A stretch of DNA of 64,000 bases. Origin: CAWGXG01 sp963826505. GTDB lineage: Bacteria > Chloroflexota > Anaerolineae > Aggregatilineales > Aggregatilineaceae. Shown piece after piece: positions 1 to 10,744 of this stretch; positions within the stretch are counted from its first letter, which is position 1; each line of letters begins with the position of its first letter. Position numbers and translations under genes: made by a program. The stretch spans positions 62,001-126,000 of the forward strand of contig CAWGXG010000007.1 of assembly GCA_963826505.1 (NCBI GenBank), written 5' to 3'. Below the pieces are notes generated by a model. That model had not been told where the DNA came from. It was given only the letters and a program-made list of their open reading frames with translations, and searched no databases.

Positions 1-531
1 CCAGCGCTCGCGGTAAGCCGCCGTGCCGACTTCGCGCCTGCCCATAGCGCGCTGAAGTCCGCGCACGCGCTCGTCCAGCCCCTGGCTGGTCAGCGGATAA
101 TAGCGCCACACGAATTTGATGAGCGGCAGCATCCGTCGCAGCGGATACTCCAATCGCATAGGCGATGCCAGGACCAGCGCGCCATCCAACAGACTTTCTT
201 CCGCCGCGCGCAACGCCAGCACGCCGCCCATCGACAGACCCACCACAAACACTTTGCGGCAGCGCCCGCGCAGCAGCGCCACGCCGTCGAGCACGTCTTC
301 GTACCAATCCAGCCAATGCTGGCGGCCCATCATGGTGATGTCGGTGCCGTGCCCGGCCAGGCGCGGCGCGTAGACGGTCAGGCCGCGCGCCTGCAGACTC
401 TCGCCCAACCAGCGCATTTGTTCCGGCGCGGCCCCAAAGCCGTGCACGCACACGCAGCCGATATCGCCGCCATCGAGTAGAAAAGGCTCCGCGCCGGGAT
501 GGATTGTGGGTAACGAGGTAGGCACTGCCAT
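1..531 (-). CDS. alpha/beta hydrolase, carboxylesterase-like (3' end outside window)
   Basis: The reading frame starts at an ATG at 531 and stays open to the window edge, giving 177 residues without a stop. Near residue 28 it has the oxyanion-type HGFG motif. Near residue 95 it has GLSMGG, the GxSxG nucleophile elbow of serine alpha/beta hydrolases. The segment between them (YAPRLAGHGTD) resembles monoglyceride lipase and Est30-type carboxylesterases. The catalytic Asp and His would lie in the missing part. The substrate cannot be told. It is divergent from the BMP transporter operon, with about 220 bases between them. Confidence 0.85.
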   Translation of the reverse strand, partial: MAVPTSLPTIHPGAEPFLLDGGDIGCVCVHGFGAAPEQMRWLGESLQARGLTVYAPRLAGHGTDITMMGRQHWLDWYEDVLDGVALLRGRCRKVFVVGLSMGGVLALRAAEESLLDGALVLASPMRLEYPLRRMLPLIKFVWRYYPLTSQGLDERVRGLQRAMGRREVGTAAYRERW

Positions 532-674
532 CACCGCCAGCCTTCCGCCTGGACAGGGCTTCTCACCGTCTGAGCGACGATGAGTTTACCATGTAGGAAC
601 CCGCCCGACTATGGTCTTTCGCAGCGTACGAAACGATCCGGGGGTTTGCCTCTCGGAAATAGGCGTTTTGTCAG

Positions 675-704
675 TTGACGCGCCCTCACTGGTCAGGTTA
701 TAGT
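675..704 (+). promoter_or_regulatory. sigma70-type promoter of the BMP transporter operon
   Basis: TTGACG at 675-680 and TATAGT at 699-704 are separated by 18 bases, a close match to the housekeeping consensus. Transcription would start near 711, giving a leader of about 43 bases before the ATG at 754. The strength of the boxes and their position directly in front of a well-placed ribosome binding site support the call. It is a prediction only. Confidence 0.7.
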
Positions 705-753
705 GTGGACACTTTGGGGAACTATACGACGATGTTTAGGAGAGAAAATCAGT

Positions 754-1914
754 ATGACTCGAAATCGGATTATTTCGTTCGTTCTTGTTTCAGTGTTGAT
801 GCTCGCCGCCGTTATCGGTGTGGGTACATCGGGTGCCAAGGCTCAGGACGAACCGCTGAAGATCGTCTTGGTCGTCAATGGCGTGCTCGGTGACAAATCA
901 TTTTTTGACTCAGCACAGCGCGGTATGGATCAGTTGATCGACGACGGTTACAACGTCGAGGTTAACACGATTGAGTTGGGTATCGATCCCGCCAACTGGG
1001 AAACCGGTTTGGGTGATGCCATGGCCGCGACTGACACCTACGATCTACTCATCACCGGTACGTACCAGATGGGTGAATTCCTGGGTGCCCGCGTCCACCA
1101 GTATCCTGACAAATATTTCTTCATGTACGATGCCCCCGTCCCCTACGACGATCCTGCAGTCTGTGTGGACGGCTGCACGAATGTCTACTCCATCACCTAT
1201 GCGCAGAACGAAGGCTCGCTGTTGGCCGGTGTCTACGCAGCGGCCATCACCGCCAGCGGTATCGACGGCACCAACCCCGATGCCATCATCGGCGCGATCG
1301 GTGCTCAGGACATCCCCGTCATCAATGACTTCATCGTTGGTTACGAACAGGGTGCCTGCCTTGTAAACCCCGACATTCAGGTGATCGTGCAGTACGCAGG
1401 CGGCTGGAATGATGCCCCCAAGGGTAAGGAAATCGCGCTGGCCATGTACGAACAGAAGGCCGACATCATCTTCCAGATCGCCGGTGGGACGGGCCAGGGT
1501 ATTTTCGAAGCGGCTCAGGAACGCGGCACCTATGCCATCGGTGTCGACTCCGACCAGGCGTCCATCCTCGAAGACACGGACCCCGAACTGGCCTCGGTTG
1601 TTCTGACCAGCATGATGAAGAATGTGGGCGAATCGCTCTATCGTAGTGTTGACCTCATGCTGAAGGGCGAACTCCCATTCGGCACGACTGATATCCTGGG
1701 TATCACCGAAGGCGGCATTGGCCTGGCCTACAACGACATCTACTACGACAGCACGCCGGAAAATGTCCTGGACCTGATCGACGCCGTGCAAGAAGCCGTC
1801 GATAATGGCGACGTTTCCATCGTGTCGGTCTTCGATGCCGAACCGGCCACCGTCGGTATGGGCTGCGACAAGATGCCCGCCACTAACTTCGACGCCTCCA
1901 TGTACTTGCAGTAA
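754..1914 (+). CDS. BMP-family ABC transporter substrate-binding protein
   Basis: Periplasmic or extracellular binding protein of the BMP/PnrA family, which in characterised members binds purine or other nucleosides for ABC import. The ATG at 754 is chosen because AGGAGA (738-743) lies 10 bases upstream; an in-frame start at 703 would place codons across the likely transcription start. Residues 1-31 form a signal peptide ending AKA-QD. There is no lipobox Cys, so it is probably released or tethered otherwise. BMP-type motifs are visible: DKSFFDSAQRGMDQL near the N terminus and GVDSDQ in the middle. It is followed by a hairpin and then by the ATPase and permeases of the same transporter. The ligand is inferred to be a nucleoside from the downstream catabolic genes. 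Confidence 0.92.
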   Translation: MTRNRIISFVLVSVLMLAAVIGVGTSGAKAQDEPLKIVLVVNGVLGDKSFFDSAQRGMDQLIDDGYNVEVNTIELGIDPANWETGLGDAMAATDTYDLLITGTYQMGEFLGARVHQYPDKYFFMYDAPVPYDDPAVCVDGCTNVYSITYAQNEGSLLAGVYAAAITASGIDGTNPDAIIGAIGAQDIPVINDFIVGYEQGACLVNPDIQVIVQYAGGWNDAPKGKEIALAMYEQKADIIFQIAGGTGQGIFEAAQERGTYAIGVDSDQASILEDTDPELASVVLTSMMKNVGESLYRSVDLMLKGELPFGTTDILGITEGGIGLAYNDIYYDSTPENVLDLIDAVQEAVDNGDVSIVSVFDAEPATVGMGCDKMPATNFDASMYLQ

Positions 1915-1935
1915 GGGTGGCTCGCACGTCATCTT

Positions 1936-1965
1936 CATTGGGGTGAGCGTGTGCTCGCCCCAATG
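1936..1965 (+). terminator. strong hairpin after the binding-protein gene (partial terminator or mRNA stabiliser)
   Basis: The arms CATTGGGGTGAGC (1936-1948) and GCTCGCCCCAATG (1953-1965) pair over 13 positions with one G-T wobble around a 4-base loop. The downstream bases CTTTATTAGG are only weakly T-rich. The hairpin sits 21 bases after the binding-protein stop and about 200 bases before the ATPase gene. This is the usual place for a structure that makes binding protein more abundant than membrane parts. Confidence 0.6.
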
Positions 1966-2172
1966 CTTTATTAGGGCCACGTGCGCAAATAACTGGGCGT
2001 CTGGCGTGTCATACGTCCGCAGCGCTCCACAGAGGAACCTGTAGCTTTTTAGCGACCGTGGTGGGCTTCTGGTTGTTTTGTTCGGGCGCAGCCCCATTAT
2101 TGTTTAGCTTCCACCGGGAATCATCCCCACATTCGACCGGCTCAGCCCCGGCTGATCCACGGGGGGTATTGA

Positions 2173-3716
<1,544 letters not shown>

Positions 3717-3720
<4 letters not shown>

Positions 3721-5891
3721 GCACATCCGCTATGCCGCTTCCGCCCACCGCCCCGCCGCGGGGCACCCTGCGACGGCTGTTATTCGGGGTGCATGGCGTG
3801 GGCCTGCTGCTGGGCCTGCTCGTGACCCTGCTGATCACCTTCAAAGCGTTCGGGCTGGTCGTCGACTCGCCCGGTACGTGGCGCAGCGCCATCACCGCCG
3901 CCCCTGACTATTGGGCGATCCTGTTTGTGAACGCGCTGATCGGCGTCAGCGTGCTGCTGCTGATTGTCCAACTGCGTTGGGACGCGTTGCGCGTCCTGCT
4001 GACGGTGGCGGTCGCGCTGGCCTTTGGCTATGTGATCACCGCGTTCTTCAATCTTGACGCGTCCGACCGTTTTATACGCGGCGATTTTCGTATTCAAATA
4101 CTGTCGGATACACCAGCACTGACCGATATCAACTACGGCGACAAGCTGTCCGCCACGTTGAACCCGCCCAACGCTGAGACACCGCTCACCGAGGTGACGC
4201 ACACCTTCGCCGGGCGGGCGGGCGATGTCGTCTCGATCCTGACGTTCGCGGACGACAAGAAAAGCGACCTGGACCTGCAAGAAACACTAATGGACCAGGA
4301 CGGGAACGTGTTGGCCGAGAGTACCTCGGCGTCCAGCGAGCAGATGCGCGCCTTCCGGCGTTATCTCGCCAGCGACAAAGACGCGGTCATCGAGAACTTC
4401 ACGCTGCCCGCCGATGGCTTTTATACCATCGTGGCGGGGTCCGAGGCCGCCAGCGCCGATGTGAGTGGTGATTTCACGGTGGCGCTGCTCTCCGACAATC
4501 CGCCGCCGGTCACCATCGCTTACAACGGCGATCCGGTGGGCGGCATCTTCAACAAGGAAAACGATCCCAACCCGCTGCGCAAGGCCACTTACCGTTTTGC
4601 GGGCCTCGAAGGCGACACGATCAGCGTGTTGGCGTATGTGTTCCGCGCCAACATCCAGGCCGATCTGCAAGTCAAGCTCATCGCCCCGGACGGCCAGGAA
4701 ATCGGCGCGAATAACAACGCCACCGAGGAACAGGTTGCCGAGTTCGCCGGCCAGCTCAAGAGCACGCGCGACGCCATCATCCAGAACATCACGCTGCCCG
4801 CCGACGGCATCTACACCGTCGAGGCCCAGCCGGAACCGCTCGAAACCAGCACCAAGCTGCGCGAGACGATCGTCTCCACCAACAACGCCTATAACGCCTT
4901 CCTGTTGGGGCCGCTCAGCCGTCTCAACCGCTGGGTGATCTGGATTCGCGACGCGCTGACGCTGACCATGCTCGGCCTGTCGATCGCCATCGTCTTCCGC
5001 GCGGAACAGTTCAGCCTGGGCGCGGAAGGCCAGCTCTACTTCGGGGCGCTGGTATCCGGCGTGATTGGCCTGTATCTCAGCGATATCCCGCGCGCCGTGC
5101 TCGTCCCGGTGGCGCTGCTCTCGGCGGCGACAGCGGGCTTTTTGTGGGGCCTTCTGCCTGGCGCCTTGAAAGCCTATCTCGGCGCGAACGAGCTGGTGTC
5201 AACGCTGATGCTCAACACCATCGCCACGCGTTTCTACGAGATGGTGCTCACCTTTCAGCTTCAACCGCCTGACGCCGGGTATACCGCCTCTGACTGGATT
5301 CCCAAGAACGGTCTGCTGGCTCCGATCATCGACATCAACGGCGATCAGGTCAGTATCGCCGTCTTCATCCTGATCGCGATGGTACTGCTGACCTGGGTCC
5401 TCATCCAACGCACGCCGATCGGCTACGAAATCCGCATGATCGGCGCGAACATCAAGTTCGCGGACTACGGCGGAGTCAACACGCGCCGGACGATCATGCT
5501 AGTCATGGCGATCAGCGGCGCAGTAGCCGGGCTGGCGGGCGCGCATCTGGCGATGGGCATCCACCGCAAATTGATTCTCAATATCTCGGTAGGACTGGCC
5601 TTCGAGGGAGTGGTGGTGGCGCTCCTGGCGCGCAACGATCCGCTGGTTGTGCCGTTCACCGGCCTGTTGTACGCCTATCTACGCACGGGCGCGCAGGTGA
5701 TGGAGCGTGACAGCAACATCAGCGCGGAAATCGTGCGTATCATTCAAGCAGTGGTCATACTTCTGATCACGGCGGAAGCGCTGGTCACCTTCCTGCGCCG
5801 CCGCCGTGTCCGCCGCCGGGGGACGGTTGACATGGACGACTCGCCACCAGACCGCGGTCTGACCCCGGCGAAAGAAGGCGCACATGGATAG
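3717..5891 (+). CDS. ABC transporter permease with two inserted PPC-like periplasmic domains
   Basis: At 724 residues this permease is about twice the usual length for the BPD_transp_2 (YufP) family. Residues about 20-115 contain three hydrophobic segments. Residues about 130-375 hold two consecutive, similar beta-rich units, each with a phrase such as TFAGRAGDVVSILTF or RFAGLEGDTISVLAY and ending LPADGFYTI or LPADGIYTV; these resemble bacterial pre-peptidase C-terminal (PPC) domains. The transport domain occupies about residues 395-700 (AEQFSLGAEGQLYFGAL, then LNTIATRF). It starts inside the ATPase stop codon and overlaps the next permease by eight bases. The extra domains face outward and may contact the binding protein or the cell envelope, which is inference. 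Confidence 0.9.
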
Positions 5892-7327
5892 CGAACTCTT
5901 CCAAAACGTACTCCGGGGCATTTTCAGCGCGACGTTCTCTGGCCTCGATCCTGCGCGTGACGACGCCCATCCTGCTGCCCTCGCTCGGTGCGCTGATTTC
6001 TGACCGGGCGGGCGTCATCAACATCGGGCTGGAAGGCATCATGCTGATCGCGGCCTTCACGGGGGTGGTCTTCAGCGCCTATTCGCGCGACTGGTTCGCG
6101 GCCAGCACGGCGACGGCGATCGGCCCCTGGCTGGGGCTGGCGATGGGCGTGTTGATGGGCGTGCTCACGGCGCTGCTGCTGGGATTTTTCCACTTAAAAC
6201 TTAAGGCCGACCTGATTCTTTCTGGCATTGCGATCAACTTTCTCGGCAGCGCGGCGACCGTGGCCGTCATGTTCGAGCTGACCGGCGATCGCGGCAACAC
6301 TCAGGGCGGCCTGAACAGTATGCGGATGCCGTTCATCCAGCTTCCGGAATTTCTGAACAAAATCCCGGTGGCGTCGTTTTTCTTCAAGGTCTTCGACAAC
6401 CAGAGCGTGATGACGTGGATCGCCTTCCTGATGGTGATCGCGGTGTGGTACTTCATGTATCGCATGCCAACCGGCATCCATCTGCGTGCCGTCGGTGAAA
6501 ATCCGCAAGCGGCTGCGTCGGTGGGCATCCGCGTCCAGCGCATCCGTTACCTGGCCCTGGCGCTGAGCGGTGTCATGGCGTCGTTGGGCGGCATCCACCT
6601 CAGTATGGGCTACCTGTCGTTCTTCCAGAACAACATGGCGTCCGGGCGCGGGTTTATCGCGCTCGCCACGCCCGCGTTGGGCGGTAACAACCCGATCGGG
6701 ACGGGCTTCGCCTCGCTGATCTTTGGCTTCTTCGACGCGCTGTCCGTGCGTGTCGGGTCGCTCAACGTACCGTCGATGCTGCCGCAAATGCTGCCCTACA
6801 TCGCGACGGTCATGGCGCTGGTGATCTACGCCCTGCAAAACCGGCTGACGGTGCGCGTGCGCACGCTGCGTTCGGCTGAGGGCGAAGGCTTCGACGCGCA
6901 GTTCTGGCGCTCGATCCAGCGCTTGAGCGTGCTGCACATGTTTCTGGCGATGTTGGCCGTGTTCGGCCTGATCATCACCGTCAGCATGCTGGCCGCGCCG
7001 GACGGCTTCGACGGCTGGAAAACCGCCTATCCGCGCGCGGCAGGCATCGGGGTGGTGTCGCTGATCCTGATTCTGGTCAATCTGCCGTTTATGCTCGACG
7101 TGGAGCGCATTGGTCGCCAGATCTGGACCAGCGCCGGGACGTCGGTGCTGAGTTTGTGGCTGTACATGGGGATGCTGTTTGTGTTGTTCTACCGCACGAC
7201 GGCGCTCAAGAACTCGGCGGTGCCCGCCGGTATCGTGACGGGCATTGCGGTGAGCGCGGCTTTGTGGGTGGTGTTGGGCGGGCGCTATCTCGCGCAGCAC
7301 CAGCGGCGGCAGCCGGCTCCAGCCTGA
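5884..7327 (+). CDS. ABC transporter permease, second subunit (one frame break near 5940)
   Basis: Second BPD_transp_2 permease of the BMP importer (YufQ-like). An ATG at 5884 overlaps the previous stop and reads MDSELFQNVLRGIFSATFS, then runs into a stop. Removing one base near 5940 joins it to ASILRVTTPILLPSLGALIS, the expected family N terminus. An intact GTG-started frame from 5957 covers the rest. LINIGLEGIML-like and TPALGGNNPIGTGF-like segments are characteristic. After the usual core of about 310 residues there is an extra C-terminal hydrophobic region of about 150 residues with four predicted membrane segments. The break is most likely a sequence error, because the rest is intact and the operon partners are complete. 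Confidence 0.88.
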
Positions 7328-7336
7328 TACAGCGAC

Positions 7337-7354
7337 CAGCCGTGGGAACGGCTG
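7337..7354 (+). terminator. hairpin downstream of permease
   Basis: CAGCCGT (7337-7343) and ACGGCTG (7348-7354) form a perfect 7-base-pair stem with a GGGA loop, 10 bases after the permease stop. There is no T run, so simple intrinsic termination is uncertain. It may be an mRNA 3'-end stabiliser or may act together with the next hairpin at 7389. Confidence 0.45.
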
Positions 7355-7388
7355 CTCGGTCTGGGCAGCCCCACTTTGGGAAAGGTAC

Positions 7389-7418
7389 CAGGGGCAGGCC
7401 TAACATGGTCTGCCCCTG
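7389..7418 (+). terminator. second hairpin in the permease-hydrolase gap
   Basis: CAGGGGCAG (7389-7397) and CTGCCCCTG (7410-7418) form a perfect 9-base-pair stem around a 12-base loop. No T tract follows. With the hairpin at 7337 it separates the transporter genes from the catabolic genes starting at 7462, so the latter may have reduced read-through or their own promoter. Confidence 0.45.
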
Positions 7419-7461
7419 ACTTACGCTTGACAGGGTTTGTCTTCTACATAAGGAGAATCGC

Positions 7462-8481
7462 GTGTCGTTAACTGAGAAGATTCTGGGCGGGCTGTACGGG
7501 CAGGCGTTGGGCGATGCCTGGGGAATGCCCGCGTACTTTGATATCGATCACACCTGGCAGGCTTACGGCGGCTGGATCACCGAATTGAAACCCGGCCCGG
7601 CGGATCATGCGGTCCATTTCGGACTCCCGGCAGGGCGCATCACCGACGATTCCGAGCAGGCGTTTTCACTGGCGCGATCATTCATCGCGCACGGCGGCGT
7701 GTCGCTGGAAGCCGCCGTCGAAGCGATCATCGACTGGTACGACCGCGTGGGCGGCGATTCCTCGCCGTATGTCGGGCCGAGTACGCGGCGCGGCGTGCAG
7801 GCGCTCAAACGCGGCGACGATCCGCACACGACCGGCACCTGGGGCGATACCAACGGCGCGCCGATGCGTATTTCGCCGGTCGGGCTGCTGCATCCCGGTG
7901 ATCCCACGGGCGCGATCGACGACGCGATCACGGTTTGCATCCCGACGCACAATACCAATGTCGCCATATCGGGGGCGTGCGCGGTCGCGGCGGCGGTGGC
8001 CGTCGCCCTGCGGCTCGACGCCTCGCTGGATGCCATGATCGCGGCGGGTGTGATGGGGGCGGAGTTGGGACGCAAGCACGGTCGGGCGTGGCTGGGACCC
8101 TCCGCGGCACGGCGCATCACGATGGCCGTTGAAATCGCGCGCGGGCCGGGCGACCCGCTGAGCCGCCTGCGCACCATCTACAACGAGATCGGGACATCGC
8201 TGTCCGTGCCGGAGACGATCGGCGCGGCGTTTGGCGTGCTGGCCATGGCGGAGGGCGATCCGCGCCAGACAGCCATCTATGCCGCCAATTTGTCGGGCGA
8301 TGCCGATACAGTCGGCGCGATCGCCTGCGCGATGGCGGGCGCTTACAGCGGCATCAGCGCCTTTCCGCCGGAGGTCGTGGCCCAGTTGGACGCCGACGAA
8401 GTCGTCGCGGGGTACAATATTCACGCGCTGGCGGACGGTATTCTGGGACTGGTGCGCGCACAAGGACAGATCCATGACTAA
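7462..8481 (+). CDS. ADP-ribosylglycohydrolase family protein
   Basis: This 339-residue protein starts at GTG 7462, with AAGGAGA (7450-7456) ideally placed. It has both metal-binding signatures of the ARH/DraG fold: ITDDSEQA near residue 57 (the TDD-S/T motif) and SGDADTVGAI near residue 275 (the DxDT motif). Family members hydrolyse the N- or O-glycosidic bond of ADP-ribosyl groups using two magnesium ions; several transporter-linked members instead appear to act on small ribosides. Its place between a nucleoside importer and a PfkB kinase suggests a small-molecule riboside substrate rather than a modified protein, which is inference. It overlaps the next gene by eight bases. Confidence 0.9.
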   Translation: MSLTEKILGGLYGQALGDAWGMPAYFDIDHTWQAYGGWITELKPGPADHAVHFGLPAGRITDDSEQAFSLARSFIAHGGVSLEAAVEAIIDWYDRVGGDSSPYVGPSTRRGVQALKRGDDPHTTGTWGDTNGAPMRISPVGLLHPGDPTGAIDDAITVCIPTHNTNVAISGACAVAAAVAVALRLDASLDAMIAAGVMGAELGRKHGRAWLGPSAARRITMAVEIARGPGDPLSRLRTIYNEIGTSLSVPETIGAAFGVLAMAEGDPRQTAIYAANLSGDADTVGAIACAMAGAYSGISAFPPEVVAQLDADEVVAGYNIHALADGILGLVRAQGQIHD

Positions 8482-9428
8482 ACGGATTGTATCCATCGGC
8501 GATCTCGTACTGGACATCCTCATGACGGTGCGGCTGCCGATTCTGCCCGGTGATCACCAGGACCCGCAAGGGCGCATCGTGGGGCCGGGCGGTGCAGGAA
8601 CCTTCATGATCGCGGCGCGGCGCATGGGGCTGGATGTCACCGCCGCCGGGACGGTCGGCGCGGATGCGTTCGGCGCGGCGATTCTCGAACCGCTGCGCGC
8701 GGTCGGCGTGGATACAAGCTGCGTGGTGACGCTGCCCGGCTCGTCTTCGACAGTGGTCGTCGTGCTGGTCGATCCGGAAGCGGGCACCCACACCTTTGTA
8801 GGCGATTACGGGCACGGGCCGACCATCCCCTACCCGTCCACGCTGGATGCCAAAATCGCCACGACCAGCGCGGTTTTCGTGCAGGGCTACACGCTCACCG
8901 AGCGCCGCCTGGTGCCGCTGGCCCGGCGCGCTGTAGACCGGGCGGCGTCGGCGCGGGTGCCGGTCTTTCTGGATGTCGGGCCGTTTATGGGGTCTGTGCC
9001 GCCGGACGAAATCGACTGGATCGTATCGCGCGCCTCGACCGTGCTGCTGACCGAGGACGAAATTCCCCAGATCAGCGGCGGGCGCACCGGCCAGGACGGA
9101 GCCGGTTATCTGCTCGAAAAGGGCGTGGAAACGGTCGTGATCAAACAGTCGGCGCGCGGCTGCGCGATCGGCACGCGCGAGGGTTGGGAATACGTGCCGG
9201 GCTTCAGCGTGACCGTGCGCGACACCGTCGGCGCGGGCGACTGTTTCGACGCGGCGTTTATGGCCGGGTGGCTGAGCGGCCTGCCCTTGTGGGACTGCGG
9301 ACGACTGGCGAACGCGATGGGCGCGTCCTCCGTCCAACGGACCGGGGCGGGGACTCAACGCCCCAGGCTGCGCCGATGTATTGGACCTGCTCAACGCGGC
9401 AGGAGATAGGATCGAGTTCCCATGCTAA
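8474..9428 (+). CDS. PfkB-family kinase, candidate pseudouridine kinase (frame break near the 3' end)
   Basis: PfkB/ribokinase-fold sugar or nucleoside kinase. The ATG at 8474 sits in the stop region of the upstream gene (ATGACTAA). The N-terminal glycine motif GPGGAGTF and the C-terminal anion-hole/catalytic motif TVGAGDCFDAAF, with the catalytic Asp, are both present. As printed, the frame ends at 9409 in an Arg-rich tail. Deleting one G from the GGGG run near 9349-9353 restores a normal C terminus (TGAGLNAPGCADVLDLLN) that stops at 9428 and overlaps the next ATG at 9422. With psuG two genes downstream, the best guess is pseudouridine 5'-kinase (PsuK-like). Ribokinase or another nucleoside kinase remains possible. 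Confidence 0.85.
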
Positions 9429-9829
9429 CCACGCTCACGATACCGACTCCGCCAGGCGACGCGCTGATCGACATCACGACCCAGGTGCGCGACGCAGTGC
9501 GCGCGACTGGCATTGCGGCGGGCCTGTGCGCGCTGATCGTGCCACATACGACCGCCGCTATCACCATCAATTCCGCGCTGGATCCCACCACGCCCGACGA
9601 CATTATCGACGATCTGCGGCGGCTGGTCCCCACGCGCGTGGATTTCAAACACCAGTATGACACGCCCGCCGATGCGGCAGGGCATATCAAGGCCGCGCTG
9701 ATCGGACATAGTCTGCTGCTCGTTGTCGAGGGCGGCGATTTGCTGATCGGCGGCTCGCAGAGCATCCTGTTTTATGAGTTCGACGGGCCGCGCCAGCGGC
9801 ACGTTCAGGTAAAGGTGATCGCTGGATGA
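9422..9829 (+). CDS. YjbQ/UPF0047 family protein
   Basis: This 135-residue protein has the conserved YjbQ segments PHTTAAITIN (His and Thr near residues 42-44), TPADAAGHIKAALIG and a C-terminal EFDGPRQRHVQVKV. Family members form trimers with a metal-like site. Some have weak thiamine-phosphate synthase activity, but their true role is unsettled. It overlaps the PfkB gene (restored frame) and psuG (ATGA at 9826), so it belongs to the pseudouridine-degradation unit. This context points to an auxiliary role in phosphoribosyl chemistry, which is inference. Confidence 0.9.
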   Translation: MLTTLTIPTPPGDALIDITTQVRDAVRATGIAAGLCALIVPHTTAAITINSALDPTTPDDIIDDLRRLVPTRVDFKHQYDTPADAAGHIKAALIGHSLLLVVEGGDLLIGGSQSILFYEFDGPRQRHVQVKVIAG

Positions 9830-10740
9830 AAGACTTGCTCACGTTTTCGACGGAAGTTGGCGCGGCACTGTTGGCCGGTTCGCCGGTTGTCGCCCTGGAA
9901 TCGACCCTGATCACGCACGGCTTCCCCTATCCCGCCAACGTCGAGACGGCGCTGGCACTGGAAGCCGCCATCCGCGCCGAGGGCGCCATCCCGGCGACGA
10001 TCGCCGTGCTGGAGGGGCAGATTCGCGTCGGGCTGACGCCGGATGAGATCGAGCACCTGGCCCAGTTGGGGCAGGATGGCGTGCGCAAATGTTCGCGGCG
10101 CGACCTGCCGATCGTGGTGGGACTCAAGCAGTACGGCGCGACAACGGTGGCCGGGACGATGATCGTCGCCCATCACGCCGGGATCAAGGTATTCGCGACC
10201 GGCGGCATCGGCGGCGTGCATCGCGGCCACGCCGAAGACGTCTCCGCCGACCTGATCGAGCTGGGCCGCACGCCGGTGACGGTGGTCTGCGCGGGTGCCA
10301 AATCGATCCTCGATCTGCCGCGCACGCTTGAGGTGCTCGAAACGCAGGGCGTGCCCATCCTGGGCTACGGGACGGATACGCTGCCCGCTTTTTACAGCCG
10401 GTCCAGCGGGCTGCCCATCGATCAGCGCGTCGATACGCCGGAGCAAGCCGCCGCGATCATCCACGCGCGCGACCGCCTGGGGCTGGATCACGCCGTGCTG
10501 GTGACGGTGCCCGTGCCCGAAGCGGACGCGCTGCCCGAAGCCGAGGCCGAAGCCGCGATCAAAGAAGCCACGCGCATGGTCGACGCGGCCGGAATCGGGG
10601 GCAAAGCCCTGACGCCGTTCGTTCTTGGGAAAGTCCTTGAGCTGACCGGCGGTCGCTCCAAGCACGCCAACGTCGCCGCGCTGGTCAACAACGCGCACAC
10701 CGCCGCTCAGATCGCGGTCGCGCTGGTAGGAAAGGCTTAA
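9826..10740 (+). CDS. psuG: pseudouridine-5'-phosphate glycosidase
   Basis: This 304-residue protein matches the PsuG (IndA-like) family across its full length. It has ALESTLITHGFPYP near the N terminus, then LKQYGATTVAGTM, then GGIGGVHRGHAEDVSADL, then the YGTDTLPAFYSRSSG segment. PsuG reversibly splits the C-glycosidic bond of pseudouridine 5'-phosphate to uracil and ribose 5-phosphate, with a catalytic Lys and a divalent metal. It is translationally coupled to the YjbQ gene and lies downstream of a PfkB kinase, the usual PsuK-PsuG pairing. Together with the BMP importer, it supports salvage of pseudouridine from degraded RNA. Confidence 0.95.
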   Translation: MKDLLTFSTEVGAALLAGSPVVALESTLITHGFPYPANVETALALEAAIRAEGAIPATIAVLEGQIRVGLTPDEIEHLAQLGQDGVRKCSRRDLPIVVGLKQYGATTVAGTMIVAHHAGIKVFATGGIGGVHRGHAEDVSADLIELGRTPVTVVCAGAKSILDLPRTLEVLETQGVPILGYGTDTLPAFYSRSSGLPIDQRVDTPEQAAAIIHARDRLGLDHAVLVTVPVPEADALPEAEAEAAIKEATRMVDAAGIGGKALTPFVLGKVLELTGGRSKHANVAALVNNAHTAAQIAVALVGKA

Positions 10741-10744
10741 CACG

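Noticed and set aside
703..753. Longer N terminus for the BMP protein
   Set aside because: The codons cover the predicted -10 box and transcription start, and the signal peptide begins at 754 after a good ribosome site.
1045..2097. 350-codon open frame on the minus strand opposite the BMP gene
   Set aside because: The plus strand encodes a clear binding protein with signal peptide and ribosome site. The antisense frame is a by-product of GC-rich codon use and has no recognisable motif.
6194..7300. 368-codon minus-strand frame opposite the second permease
   Set aside because: Its composition is rich in His, Arg and Gln, as seen for shadow frames, while the plus strand encodes hydrophobic helices of a permease.
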